Assembly (NCBI GenBank): GCA_965249745.1
Contig: OZ252252.1
Span: forward strand, 3,162,001-3,226,000
DNA from: JANYHH01 sp965249745
Lineage (GTDB): Bacteria > Deinococcota > Deinococci > Deinococcales > JAAFIG01
Reading direction: 5' to 3'
DNA length: 64,000 nt
The notes under the pieces are model-generated. The model was not told the origin of the DNA and did no database searches. It saw nothing but the letters and a program-made list of their open reading frames with translations. The first letter of the stretch is position 1. Each line of letters opens with the position of its first letter. Positions 1 through 8,095 of this stretch are shown piece by piece. The position numbers were made by a program, and so were the translations under genes.

Positions 1-565
1 TCAACAACCCACCCGTCAAGAGCGCCCCAGTTCTAGCATCGAAGACTGCGACTCGAGCCGCGCGCGTTGTGCTGTTATCGCAGCCGCTCGAGAGGTCGGC
101 GGGATCGTCCAGCGCAACGAGTTTGCTCTCGTCCGGCGATAAGGACAGTCGGGTCGGGCAGAAGTTTGGGATCGCGGGGGGTGCGAAACCGGGCGCGGGC
201 GTCAGGGCGGCCGTGAATCTCTGGACCGTCCCGGACGCGGGCAGGCTGACGAACACGGCGTCACCGGCCGCGGTGTTGAGCGCGTCGTAAGGCTGGGTTG
301 GTGTGGCGGTCAGGGCGCAGGTTCCGGTCGTCGTCCCCGTCCCGAGCGCTTCGATGCTGGCGACCAGAATTCCCGGTGACACGAAGGCTTGGCGCTGCCC
401 GTTGCAGAACAGGCTGAACGCCAGGTTGGGCTGGGTGGCCGTACCGCGCAGGGGCACGACTAGCTCTAAATTGGGATTGCCCTCCTTGGAACCGGTGCAG
501 GCGGCGAGTACGCCGAGCAAGACGCTCCCGAAGGCCCAGGGCCTAAGCTGTTTTGCGATCACCAT
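1..565 (-). CDS. secreted lipoprotein, beta-propeller-like, partial
   Basis: The gene runs leftwards off the window start, so only about 188 N-terminal residues are visible. The start ATG is at 565 with a clear GGAGG about 7 bases upstream. Residues 1-23 form a lipoprotein signal peptide ending in the lipobox LAAC, so the mature protein would be lipid-anchored at Cys23. The following part has loosely repeated Ser/Asp/Pro strands such as SLSPDESKL, reminiscent of YncE-type beta-propellers, but no family can be named from the fragment. It follows lptD by 26 bases on the same strand and may be the last gene of the lpt operon. Seen: signal peptide and start. Inferred: propeller fold. Confidence 0.7.
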   Translation of the reverse strand, partial: MVIAKQLRPWAFGSVLLGVLAACTGSKEGNPNLELVVPLRGTATQPNLAFSLFCNGQRQAFVSPGILVASIEALGTGTTTGTCALTATPTQPYDALNTAAGDAVFVSLPASGTVQRFTAALTPAPGFAPPAIPNFCPTRLSLSPDESKLVALDDPADLSSGCDNSTTRAARVAVFDARTGALLTGGLL

Positions 566-591
566 CGTCTGACCTCCAGAGTCATGCAGAT

Positions 592-3501
592 TCATTTCAG
601 CGGCGGGATGAACGGCAAGAGCGGGAACTTCAGACCCTCGTTCGGCGTGGTCGTGAAAATGTCTTGTTTGCCGAACGGCAGGATGACGCTGAAGCTGAAG
701 TTGATGCCCTCTTTCGGCGTCGAGTCCACAGTGAATTGCAGGCTGTAACAGCACTGATCGAAGATCAGTGTAAAGACCGGGCGCAGGTCGGCGGGAAACG
801 ATCCAGAACTGGGGCTGCTGGCGTTGTACGGCGGCGTGAACAGCGGCAGATCGGAGCTGCCATCGTCGCTGAACTCGTAGGTTCCACGCAGGTACAGCGC
901 AATGAAAATGGACGGGCGCGGGCTGCCGTCCTGCGAGAAGGCGAACGACACACCGATCGGTTTCAATTCAAACCGGTCCTTGAACACGCCGCCTACCACC
1001 GTGCGCGAGTAGGTGACGTTGGCGAAGGCGCTGAAGCCCGGCACGACATCCCAGGCGAAGCCAAACGTGGCGCTCGAGAAGCGCCAGTCGTTCTGATTGC
1101 GCCACGGCAGCAGCAGCAGGAAATTCACGGAGAACTCGAAAGCTCCGCCCTGGTTCTCACTGCGGCTCGAGACGGTTCCCGCCAATGTGGGCTGGTAGAA
1201 CTCCAGGGTGGCCAGATCCACGGCGCTGCTGAACTGGAGGCTCCACGGGAGCGGGTCGGTCGCGTTGATCGTGACCGAGACTCGAGACGGCGGTTGCGGC
1301 GTGCTAGTGGAATAGGTGTACGGCGCGAAGTCCAGTTGATCCGCGAGGCTGACCGTGTAATTCCCGAAGCGGGCGCTGAACGAACCGTTCAACCTGGCAT
1401 ACGGTTGCGGCGGGGCGGGCGCAATGTTGGTGTACTGCGGCGGGGTCAGCGTCTGATTCAGGCTGAGCGTGACCGGGTTCTCCTGGGTTCCCAGGATCAA
1501 GGTGCTGTTGAGCGACCAGCCTCGAATCTCGCCGTTGTTGAGGTTCTGCGTCAACCCGAGCGACAGGCTGAAGCGTCCGGCGTCCGGGCTGCGATAGCCG
1601 ACCTGAAACCGCAGGTCGTCCCAGGCGGGCACGAAGAATGGGTTCAGCCGGTCAAAGAAACGGTACCCGGTTCCAACACTAAAATTCACGCCGGAGCTGA
1701 CGTTATTCTGCAATGAGACCGCGTAACTCACCGGCTCTAAGCGGTCCCAGTCGAAGCTGCTCGAGACGGTCAGGCTGATCGGTGCCGGGTTCACGGTCAG
1801 GTTGAGGCTCAGCGGGTCGGCGGGTCGTTGCGTGCGGGTGAACTCGAGGCGCTGCCCGAAGCCCAAGCCCAGCCAGGGAAAAGGACTGGCGTTCAGGCCT
1901 AAGTTCAGGCTGGCGTTTGGGGCGCGTTGCGCCACCCGGTCAAACGAAAACGGACTCTCGCCCTCGGAGATCGTGTAGGCGTACCCGGCGCTGAAGTTCA
2001 CGGCGTTGCTGAGCAGGCTCTGCTGGAAGTTCAGGGTTCCAGAGAACCCGATGTTGCGCTCGTACTCGCCGTCCGGGTTGACGGTCGAATAGTACTGCCC
2101 ACGAAAATTGGCGCTTCCGTTGACCCGCCCGTTCTGCCAGGGTTGCCAGTCCAGCCCGAGCGCCCAGTTGACGCTGAACTTCCCGGCGCTCACCAGCGGC
2201 GAGTTCCCCGCCAGACGCCGGGCGCTGGTGTTGAACGGGTCGAACGGAGCCGTGATGATGCCCACCGTGAATCCCCAGCCGGTGAGTGAAAACACGCCGA
2301 CTCGAGGCAACAGGCCCGCCTTGGCGGTGAAGCGGAACTCTGGCAGGAACTGCGTGACCGTGGACAACCCACTGTTGTAGGCGCTGATGGTCAGCGGATC
2401 GTCCAGATTCGGCGGGTCGCGGTGATCCAGCACCCCTCGAGTTTCGACTTCGGCGCTGTAGTTGATGGCATCCAGGTTGAATTTCAGGGAAAAATTTGTG
2501 CGCTTATTTTCGCCGCTCACGCCGCGCAAGTCGGTCGCGGAGCTGATCCCAGAATCCACGCGGTTGAGGTTGAACGTGTACGTCAACGGCGGCAACTCGT
2601 CCTCTGGGGCCACCCCATCGCGCAGCAGGAACTCGCCGCCGGAGGAAAACTGATACGCCAGTTGCACCCCAGCCGTGGAACCGACCGGCGGCGGCAGCGC
2701 CAGGAAGAAGGCCCTGGATTTGTTGCTGCCGCCGAACAGGTTGAACAGGTTCAGGTCCACACCGAAACCAAACGCCGGGGTCCGTTTTTCAAAGTAGCGC
2801 AGCAGGGTAAAGCCCTGCCCGAAATCGGAAACCGTGAACGGCAGGTCCAGCGCCACGGTCGTGCCGTCCGCGCCCGCGTTCTGGTTGATACTGAAACGCG
2901 GCTGGCGGCTCGGGTCGTTCAGGAAGATCACCACGATCGGCAGGTAAAAAACGGGCACGCCACCGACCAGCACGGTGACATCCCTGGCGATCAGGCGGTC
3001 ACCCGGATAGAGCGTGATCTCGCCCGCCCGGAAACCGTAGGCGTCCTGCGATTTTCCGCAGCGGGCGCACGGCGAGAAATAGCCCTGCTGGACCTCCAAC
3101 TGTCCCGGCAGTCGCTCGCAACTGATGCCGACAATGTCAATGTCGGCCGTAGAAATAAAAACATCTGAGCCTTCCAAGCCCTGCGTCTCGAGGTCCACCT
3201 CGAAGTCGCGGCTGGCCACAGTTTCGGTCTTGGATTTCAGCGTGCCCGCGCCGATCACGCGCAGTTTCCGGCGGGTCTTGTTGTACTCCAAGCGCTGCGC
3301 TTCGATCTCGTCGTCGTCCACGCGCACCACGGCCGGGTTGCCGGTGATGATGTAATACTCTTCAATGCTGCCGTCCGGGGTGGTGACGTTGCGCAGCTCC
3401 AAACGGCTGGCCTGAACAATCGTGATCTTGCGGGCGAAGGCGGACCCCGCCAACAGACAGCCTAGCAGCGCCACCAGCAGCAGGATTGCCCTGCGACTCA
3501 T
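592..3501 (-). CDS. lptD: LptD/OstA-like outer-membrane lipid assembly protein
   Basis: A 969-residue beta-barrel protein expected to insert lipid-type molecules into the outer membrane. Residues 1-23 are a Sec signal peptide. Residues about 24-180 are an OstA/LptA-type beta-jellyroll rich in short paired strands, containing Cys128, Cys145 and Cys148 (the last two in a CARC motif). The rest is long runs of alternating hydrophobic and polar residues ending in aromatic or hydrophobic residues, as in a transmembrane barrel. The start ATG at 3501 overlaps the stop of lptG as ATGA, and any longer N-terminus would lie inside lptG in another frame. Coupling to two LptF/LptG permeases supports the assignment. 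The transported lipid is unknown, because Deinococcus is not known to make LPS. Confidence 0.85.
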   Translation of the reverse strand: MSRRAILLLVALLGCLLAGSAFARKITIVQASRLELRNVTTPDGSIEEYYIITGNPAVVRVDDDEIEAQRLEYNKTRRKLRVIGAGTLKSKTETVASRDFEVDLETQGLEGSDVFISTADIDIVGISCERLPGQLEVQQGYFSPCARCGKSQDAYGFRAGEITLYPGDRLIARDVTVLVGGVPVFYLPIVVIFLNDPSRQPRFSINQNAGADGTTVALDLPFTVSDFGQGFTLLRYFEKRTPAFGFGVDLNLFNLFGGSNKSRAFFLALPPPVGSTAGVQLAYQFSSGGEFLLRDGVAPEDELPPLTYTFNLNRVDSGISSATDLRGVSGENKRTNFSLKFNLDAINYSAEVETRGVLDHRDPPNLDDPLTISAYNSGLSTVTQFLPEFRFTAKAGLLPRVGVFSLTGWGFTVGIITAPFDPFNTSARRLAGNSPLVSAGKFSVNWALGLDWQPWQNGRVNGSANFRGQYYSTVNPDGEYERNIGFSGTLNFQQSLLSNAVNFSAGYAYTISEGESPFSFDRVAQRAPNASLNLGLNASPFPWLGLGFGQRLEFTRTQRPADPLSLNLTVNPAPISLTVSSSFDWDRLEPVSYAVSLQNNVSSGVNFSVGTGYRFFDRLNPFFVPAWDDLRFQVGYRSPDAGRFSLSLGLTQNLNNGEIRGWSLNSTLILGTQENPVTLSLNQTLTPPQYTNIAPAPPQPYARLNGSFSARFGNYTVSLADQLDFAPYTYSTSTPQPPSRVSVTINATDPLPWSLQFSSAVDLATLEFYQPTLAGTVSSRSENQGGAFEFSVNFLLLLPWRNQNDWRFSSATFGFAWDVVPGFSAFANVTYSRTVVGGVFKDRFELKPIGVSFAFSQDGSPRPSIFIALYLRGTYEFSDDGSSDLPLFTPPYNASSPSSGSFPADLRPVFTLIFDQCCYSLQFTVDSTPKEGINFSFSVILPFGKQDIFTTTPNEGLKFPLLPFIPPLK

Positions 3502-4643
3502 CGGTCTCGAGCGGCCAGCAGCAATCCGATGCCGCCGAGCGTGAACAGGATGTCCGCCGCCCAAGCCCCCAGGAACGGTGGAATCGCGCCGCTCTCGCCC
3601 ATCACCCGGAAGATCGTGTTGGTGGCGTAGTACAGGAAGGTGAACAACAATGCCCCGACGAAGCCCAGGTCCTGGCGGCTGCGAAGCATCCACAGCCCCA
3701 TGCCAATCCCGAAGATGGCAAAGGCGAACGCCGCGAGCGGATCGGCGAATTTACGATTCAAACCCGTCAGTTCCGCCCTGGGTTGCAAACCCTGTTTCTG
3801 CAAACTCTGAATTCGCTCTACCAGTTCAGTCAGCGGCAGTTGCACCGCTTCGGTGGACAGGTTACCGCCGCCGCGCAACTGCTTAATCGGAATGACTGCC
3901 CGCTGGAATCTGGCCACCAACACCGGACGGGCATCGCCGCCCCGGTAGGTGGTGCGCGTGCCGTTCAACAGTTCGATGGCACCCTCGTCGCGCAGGATTC
4001 TGCCGGTCGACGCTCGCGTGATCGCGTTCGGAACCTGCCCACTCGAGGCTTGCAGCACGGTCACATCCCGCAGTTCGCCGTTGTCTTTGAGTCCGCCCGG
4101 CGCAATGTATATCACTTGATTTTGCGAGTCCTTGAAGAACTGCCCGTCCTGAACCGCAATGCGCGGGTTGCTGAGCACGATGTCCTTGAAGACGCGTTGG
4201 GCTTGCACGAAGGCTCGAGGTTTCAGCGTTTCGGCATTGATGAACGCCACCAGACTGACGATTGCGCCAATCGCCAGCACCGGCATGACCAAGCGCGTCG
4301 GGGTGATGCCGCTGACGATCGCGGCTTTCAATTCGCTGTCCTGGGTCAAGCGGGAGAACGCCATCAGCACCGCGAACAACATGCTGAGCGGTAATCCCAG
4401 CGACAGCATCTCCGGCAGTCGGAACGCCAGGTATTGCAGGATCAACAGCGGGTTCGCGCCCTTCGACAGAAACTCGCCGATTTTCTCGAACGCGAACCCC
4501 ATGATGAGGACCACGATCACCCCGAACAACCCGCCCAGCAACAATGGCAGAATCTCCGAGACGATGTACCAGTCCAGCCGGGTGATCCTCGGCGGGCGAG
4601 GTTCCAGGAGTCGCGGCCGCGTCGGTGCGCTCGAGGAGATCAC
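3498..4643 (-). CDS. lptG: LptF/LptG family permease (second of pair)
   Basis: A 381-residue inner-membrane permease of the YjgP/YjgQ family, which with LptB powers extraction of lipid from the inner membrane towards LptD. Three hydrophobic helices lie in the first 140 residues (about 28-55, 70-95, 110-135), a soluble beta-rich periplasmic domain follows, and three more helices close the protein. The conserved R-x-x-x-DSELKA segment follows helix 2. The start is a GTG at 4643 that overlaps the upstream stop as GTGA, and the stop overlaps the lptD start as ATGA, so the three genes are translationally coupled. Which paralogue is LptF and which LptG is chosen by order only. No lptB is seen in this window. 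Confidence 0.85.
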   Translation of the reverse strand: MISSSAPTRPRLLEPRPPRITRLDWYIVSEILPLLLGGLFGVIVVLIMGFAFEKIGEFLSKGANPLLILQYLAFRLPEMLSLGLPLSMLFAVLMAFSRLTQDSELKAAIVSGITPTRLVMPVLAIGAIVSLVAFINAETLKPRAFVQAQRVFKDIVLSNPRIAVQDGQFFKDSQNQVIYIAPGGLKDNGELRDVTVLQASSGQVPNAITRASTGRILRDEGAIELLNGTRTTYRGGDARPVLVARFQRAVIPIKQLRGGGNLSTEAVQLPLTELVERIQSLQKQGLQPRAELTGLNRKFADPLAAFAFAIFGIGMGLWMLRSRQDLGFVGALLFTFLYYATNTIFRVMGESGAIPPFLGAWAADILFTLGGIGLLLAARDR

Positions 4644-5698
4644 GCGAGCCGCCTTAGGCCAAAGATGCTGCCCAACCCGAACACGATCGGCGGCAACCAG
4701 GCCGCCAGCCAGTACGGGACCGCCTGCGTCGCGGCCAGGTTCTGCCCGGTGATCCACAGGCCCCAGTAAACTGCCACGATGACAATCGTTCCGGCGAAGG
4801 CGAAAGCTCGGTTGGGCGTCAGTAACCCGAACAGCGCCCCGGCAAACGCGAACGCCAGCGCCGCCAGCGGGTCAGCGAAGCGGCGTTGCAGCTTGTAATT
4901 CACGTCGTAACTGTCCTGCACCGTGAGGTTGGATTGCCGGGAGCGGGCCATCAGCTCCTGCAAGCTCAAGGATTCCGGTAGCCGCGAATCTGGCTCGAGG
5001 GCGGCTTGAAAGCTGAAAACGTGCCTGGTTTCCGGAGTCGGGGCCACGGCCGAATCAGCGCCGACGTGCGAGACGCTATACAGCTCCCACTGCTTCTGCC
5101 GCGAATCCCAGAGTCCTCGAGTCGCGGTGTACTGACCCTCCGGTGCGATGACCACCACGCCGTACAGGTCGGCCACCTTTGGATCGTCCGAGCGCGGCGC
5201 AATCGTGCCAGCGTGAAAGATCGTCTGACCGTCGTCGGTGGCGTAACTTTTCACGTCCTGGGTTTTGCTGGGTTCGATGTTGTAGATCTTATACAGGGAC
5301 TGCTTGAAGCGCAGTTCGGCCGCCGGTTGCCAGAGGTTGGCGTTGATGAACGAGACCACGGTCATGACCAAACCGAACCCGAGCAGCGTCCACATTAGGG
5401 AGATCGGCCGGACTCCGGTCGCGTACAGGGCTTTCAATTCGCTGTCCTTGGCCATGCGTCCCAGACTGACTGGCAACGCGAACGCCAGGGCGGGCGCAAT
5501 CATGTAGGACAGGAAAAACGGAATCCGGTCCCACAGGTTCTGCAACACCAGTAGCCCAGAGGTGTGGTTGTTCAGGAAGAACCCGATCAAAAACGCGAAG
5601 TAATCAATCAACAGCAGTACTAACATCGTCGCCACACCGACCAGGTAGAGCGGCACGGACTCACGCAGTATGTACAAGGGAATCCGGCGGGCGAGCAT
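4640..5698 (-). CDS. lptF: LptF/LptG family permease (first of pair)
   Basis: A 352-residue permease with the same layout as its neighbour: three N-terminal helices, a periplasmic domain at about 130-250 and three C-terminal helices, with the RMAKDSELKALYATGV segment typical of the family. It heads the leftward operon lptF-lptG-lptD. The ATG at 5698 lies 6 bases after a TAACGT box, matching the leaderless promoter pattern of this genome; a GTG one codon earlier is the alternative. The protein should act with the ATPase LptB, encoded elsewhere, to move an envelope lipid to the periplasmic bridge. Confidence 0.83.
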   Translation of the reverse strand: MLARRIPLYILRESVPLYLVGVATMLVLLLIDYFAFLIGFFLNNHTSGLLVLQNLWDRIPFFLSYMIAPALAFALPVSLGRMAKDSELKALYATGVRPISLMWTLLGFGLVMTVVSFINANLWQPAAELRFKQSLYKIYNIEPSKTQDVKSYATDDGQTIFHAGTIAPRSDDPKVADLYGVVVIAPEGQYTATRGLWDSRQKQWELYSVSHVGADSAVAPTPETRHVFSFQAALEPDSRLPESLSLQELMARSRQSNLTVQDSYDVNYKLQRRFADPLAALAFAFAGALFGLLTPNRAFAFAGTIVIVAVYWGLWITGQNLAATQAVPYWLAAWLPPIVFGLGSIFGLRRLA

Positions 5699-5701
5699 CA
5701 C

Positions 5702-6128
5702 GAAACGTTATCAAGCACAGATGAGGATTAGCAAGAAAAACCGTCTTTGACAGCGGCGATCCTTTTGAGCAAGCTGGCGGTAGCGAACATCTGGTTTGCT
5801 CGAGGTCATGCTCTTTCTAGTTCATGTCGCCGAACAAATTCCGGATTGGTCACGCGAATCGTGGGCTGAACGCCAACTCGAGGGTGTCGCACCCGTTTTA
5901 CTTTATCAAATCTTCATCATCAATCCGACTCGAGCCTGAGCTGCGTAAAACTTGAAGTCGGATGCCGCAATCAGTATTGCCGGGCAAACCAGAGACCGAC
6001 CTCGGAATTTCAACTCGAGTTCAGGAGGTTTTCAGAAAACTTAGCCGTATCTCAATCTTCGCTCAGTTTGAATTCAGCCGCAGCCGTTTATGTGAGTGGG
6101 ATTTATCACAGTAAATCAGGAGGAACCA
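5702..6128. other. divergent intergenic region, no firm gene
   Basis: About 430 bases between lptF (leftward) and the ferritin-like gene (rightward). It contains four CTCGAG copies and, just before the ferritin-like gene, an AGGAGG ribosome binding site at 6118-6123. A 43-codon frame from ATG 5808 to 5939 on the plus strand has plausible composition but no good start signal, and I do not call it. Confidence 0.5.
5705..5710 (-). promoter_or_regulatory. leaderless -10 box of lptF
   Basis: TAACGT on the minus strand, 6 bases before the ATG of lptF, with no Shine-Dalgarno. It would drive the lptF-lptG-lptD operon. Confidence 0.5.
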
Positions 6129-7046
6129 ATGAACGAGAAAGCCATGAACCGCCGTCAACTGTTTCGCGGAGCCGCCCTGTTGGGGGCCGGAGCACTCACC
6201 TCGAGCCTTGGCATGGCGCAGACGACCAACGCCGCCACCAAGCCCGATATTGACGTGGACGTGCTGAACTTCGCGCTCAACCTGGAATACCTGGAAGCCG
6301 AGTTCTACCTGGCGGCCGTCGGTCGCAAGCCCTCCTACGAGGTCTCCGGTGTCATGGGAGCCGTGAACACTGCCTCTACCGCCGCCGCCGGAAGCGTCAC
6401 GGGCGGCCAGGCCGTCAAGTTCTCCAACACCGCCTTCGGTCGCGCCGTGCGCGAGTACGCCGAGGAAATCGCTACCGACGAAGAGAACCACGTGAAGTTC
6501 CTGCGCGCCGCCTTGGGCGACAAGGCCGTGGCCCGTCCCGCGATTGACATTGGCCCAGCTTTCGCTGTGGCCGCCGCCGCCGCCAGCAAGAACGCGATCA
6601 AGGGCTTCAGCCCTTACGGTAACGAACTGTTCTTCTTGCATGGAGCCTTTATTTTTGAAGATGTCGGTGTAACCGCGTACAAGGGCGCTGCCCCGCTCAT
6701 CACCAACCCCGCGTACCTCGAGGCGGCCGCGGGCATCCTCGGCGTCGAGGCGTACCACGCGGGCATCGTCCGCACGCTGCTCTACCAGAACCGCAGCACG
6801 GTCGCAGCGGCAGGTTTGAAGGTCGAACAGATCGTCGCCGCCATCTCCGATCTGCGCGACGCCGTGGACGGAACCGACGACCGCGATCAGGGCATCACGA
6901 TGGGTGGCAAGGCCAACCTGGTCCCGACCGACAACAACAGCATCGCCTTCAGCCGCACCACCGAACAGGTCCTGAACATCGTGTACCTGGGCAACAAGGG
7001 CAAGGGCGGATTCTTCCCGAACGGCTTGAACGGCAACATCAAGTAA
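6129..7046 (+). CDS. Tat-exported ferritin-like domain protein
   Basis: A 305-residue protein with a twin-arginine signal (NRRQLFRGAALLGAGA, residues 7-22) and a ferritin-like four-helix domain. Likely metal ligands are the Glu residues of LEYLEAEFYL, the E-E-N-H of TDEENHVKFL, the Glu of FIFEDVG and the E-x-x-H of GVEAYHAG. Family knowledge: exported proteins of this type occur widely in Deinococcota and are linked with desiccation or oxidative stress, but the reaction is unknown. The ATG at 6129 has AGGAGG 5 bases upstream; an earlier in-frame ATG at 6096 would hide the Tat signal. A strong terminator follows. The gene stands alone as a single transcript. Confidence 0.85.
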   Translation: MNEKAMNRRQLFRGAALLGAGALTSSLGMAQTTNAATKPDIDVDVLNFALNLEYLEAEFYLAAVGRKPSYEVSGVMGAVNTASTAAAGSVTGGQAVKFSNTAFGRAVREYAEEIATDEENHVKFLRAALGDKAVARPAIDIGPAFAVAAAAASKNAIKGFSPYGNELFFLHGAFIFEDVGVTAYKGAAPLITNPAYLEAAAGILGVEAYHAGIVRTLLYQNRSTVAAAGLKVEQIVAAISDLRDAVDGTDDRDQGITMGGKANLVPTDNNSIAFSRTTEQVLNIVYLGNKGKGGFFPNGLNGNIK

Positions 7047-7073
7047 CAGCATTACATCAACCCAGTTCGATTG

Positions 7074-7105
7074 ATGCAGGGCGACGGCCGTCGCCCTGCA
7101 TTTTC
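7074..7105 (+). terminator. terminator of the ferritin-like gene
   Basis: A perfect 14-bp stem with no loop bases (TGCAGGGCGACGG and its complement) spans 7074-7101 and is followed by a short T run. It lies 28 bases after the stop. Confidence 0.8.
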
Positions 7106-7175
7106 GTAGCTGAAAGTGAATCCAGGCTTTGGTAAGGTGAATTTCTCGAGTGGTTTTGCTTTCGAGCCAGCAGCT

Positions 7176-7250
7176 TTGAGTCTCTTTCGGGTGCGTTCCT
7201 CGGAGCTTACTTCGCTCACCGGCGCTCGAGTCGAAGACAACATTTCGGTG
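7176..7250 (-). repeat. dispersed repeat B, copy 1
   Basis: This 75-base block, read on the minus strand, matches 43722-43796 (plus) with 14 mismatches and no gaps, about 81% identity. Both copies contain CTCGAG in the middle. In one frame both encode a similar peptide (HRNV..DSS.G.R.KLRG..P.E.Q), which suggests a decayed coding piece rather than a random match. Confidence 0.65.
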
Positions 7251-7300
7251 AAGCATCTGACCTCGAAGTAAAGTCAAATACGGCTTATTCGGCTAACAAT

Positions 7301-7332
7301 CAAAAAAGAGAAATCCTCGCCGTTAGCGAGGA
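7301..7332 (-). terminator. terminator of the fasciclin gene
   Basis: Stem TCCTCGC/GCGAGGA (7314-7320 and 7326-7332) with a 5-base loop. Read leftwards it is followed by a T-rich tract, as expected for an intrinsic terminator of the minus-strand gene. Confidence 0.75.
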
Positions 7333-7351
7333 CTGATGCGCGAAAGCTTTT

Positions 7352-7873
7352 TTACTTGGGTAGCAAGACGGTATCAATCACGTGAATCACACCGTTGCTG
7401 GCTTTGATGTCAACGGCTGTCACATTCGAGGTTCCACCGCTGGCATCGGTCAGGCTGACTTTGCCGTCCTTGACGTTCACAGTTAGCTCCTGCCCCTGAG
7501 CCGTGGCAACTTTTTTACCGTTCAGCGTCACGACCGTCCCAGATTCCACCTGTCCGCTGACCACGTGATAGGTCAAGATCTTCACCAGAGTGGCTTTGTT
7601 CTCTGGCTTCAACAGTGTTTCGACTGTGCCCGCAGGCAGTTTGGCGAAGGCCGCGTTGGTCGGTGCGAACACGGTGAACGGTCCCTTGCCCGAGAGCGTC
7701 GCCACCAGGTCGGCCGCTTTGACCGCCGCCACGAGCGTGGAAAAGGTGCTGTTACCGGCGGCGACCTCAACAATGGTACCGGGGGCCGACTGCCCGGTTT
7801 GGGCCATCGGGGCGCAGGACGACAGCGAGAGGGCGGTGAGCAATCCAAATCCGAGCGCGAAAATATTTTTCAT
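7352..7873 (-). CDS. fasciclin (FAS1) domain lipoprotein
   Basis: A 173-residue exported protein with one FAS1 domain. The signal peptide ends in the lipobox LSSC (Cys20). The FAS1 H1 motif is visible as GPFTVFAPTNAAFAKLP at about residues 63-80 and the H2 motif as VIHVIDTVLLP at the C-terminus. FAS1 proteins mediate adhesion or matrix contact. The ATG at 7873 has GGAGG 7 bases upstream. It is a single-gene unit with its own terminator. The partner on the cell surface is not known. Confidence 0.88.
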   Translation of the reverse strand: MKNIFALGFGLLTALSLSSCAPMAQTGQSAPGTIVEVAAGNSTFSTLVAAVKAADLVATLSGKGPFTVFAPTNAAFAKLPAGTVETLLKPENKATLVKILTYHVVSGQVESGTVVTLNGKKVATAQGQELTVNVKDGKVSLTDASGGTSNVTAVDIKASNGVIHVIDTVLLPK

Positions 7874-8024
7874 GGTGAACCTCCGAAGCGCAGTGTATGT
7901 TCCGACGCACCAGAGACAAATGGTCGGGGAGACCAGAGCAATTCTCGTGTGGGATACGGTGATTTCAGACTTCGACTCGAGTGACTTGGGATCTGCAATC
8001 GCTCAATTCGTTTGAGCAAAAGTA

Positions 8025-8051
8025 ATACACCTCGTGCGTGACGAGGTGTAT
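8025..8051 (-). terminator. probable terminator of korAB
   Basis: An 11-bp stem (ATACACCTCGT/ACGAGGTGTAT) with loop GCGTG lies 45 bases past the korB stop. Read leftwards it is followed by the T-rich TTACTTTTG. Confidence 0.6.
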
Positions 8052-8095
8052 CGGTACTCTAATTTGTTACCAACCTCGAGGCGTTTCTGAACTCC

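Larger units (their letters stand above)
7047..7351. other. convergent intergenic region
   Basis: About 305 bases between the ferritin-like gene and the fasciclin gene. It holds two terminators, one for each gene, and a copy of repeat B, with no intact gene. Confidence 0.6.

Noticed and set aside
553..1716. Long open frame (387 codons) opposite lptD
   Set aside because: Antisense shadow: Arg/Glu-rich low-information protein, no start signal, and lptD on the other strand is clear.
5808..5939. 43-codon frame starting MLFLVHVAEQ
   Set aside because: Plausible composition but no leaderless box and GAGG too close to the ATG; not enough evidence.
6063..7277. 404-codon minus-strand frame over the ferritin-like gene
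   Set aside because: It covers a well-supported gene with Tat signal and ferritin motifs; only its first 30 codons (repeat B) are of interest.
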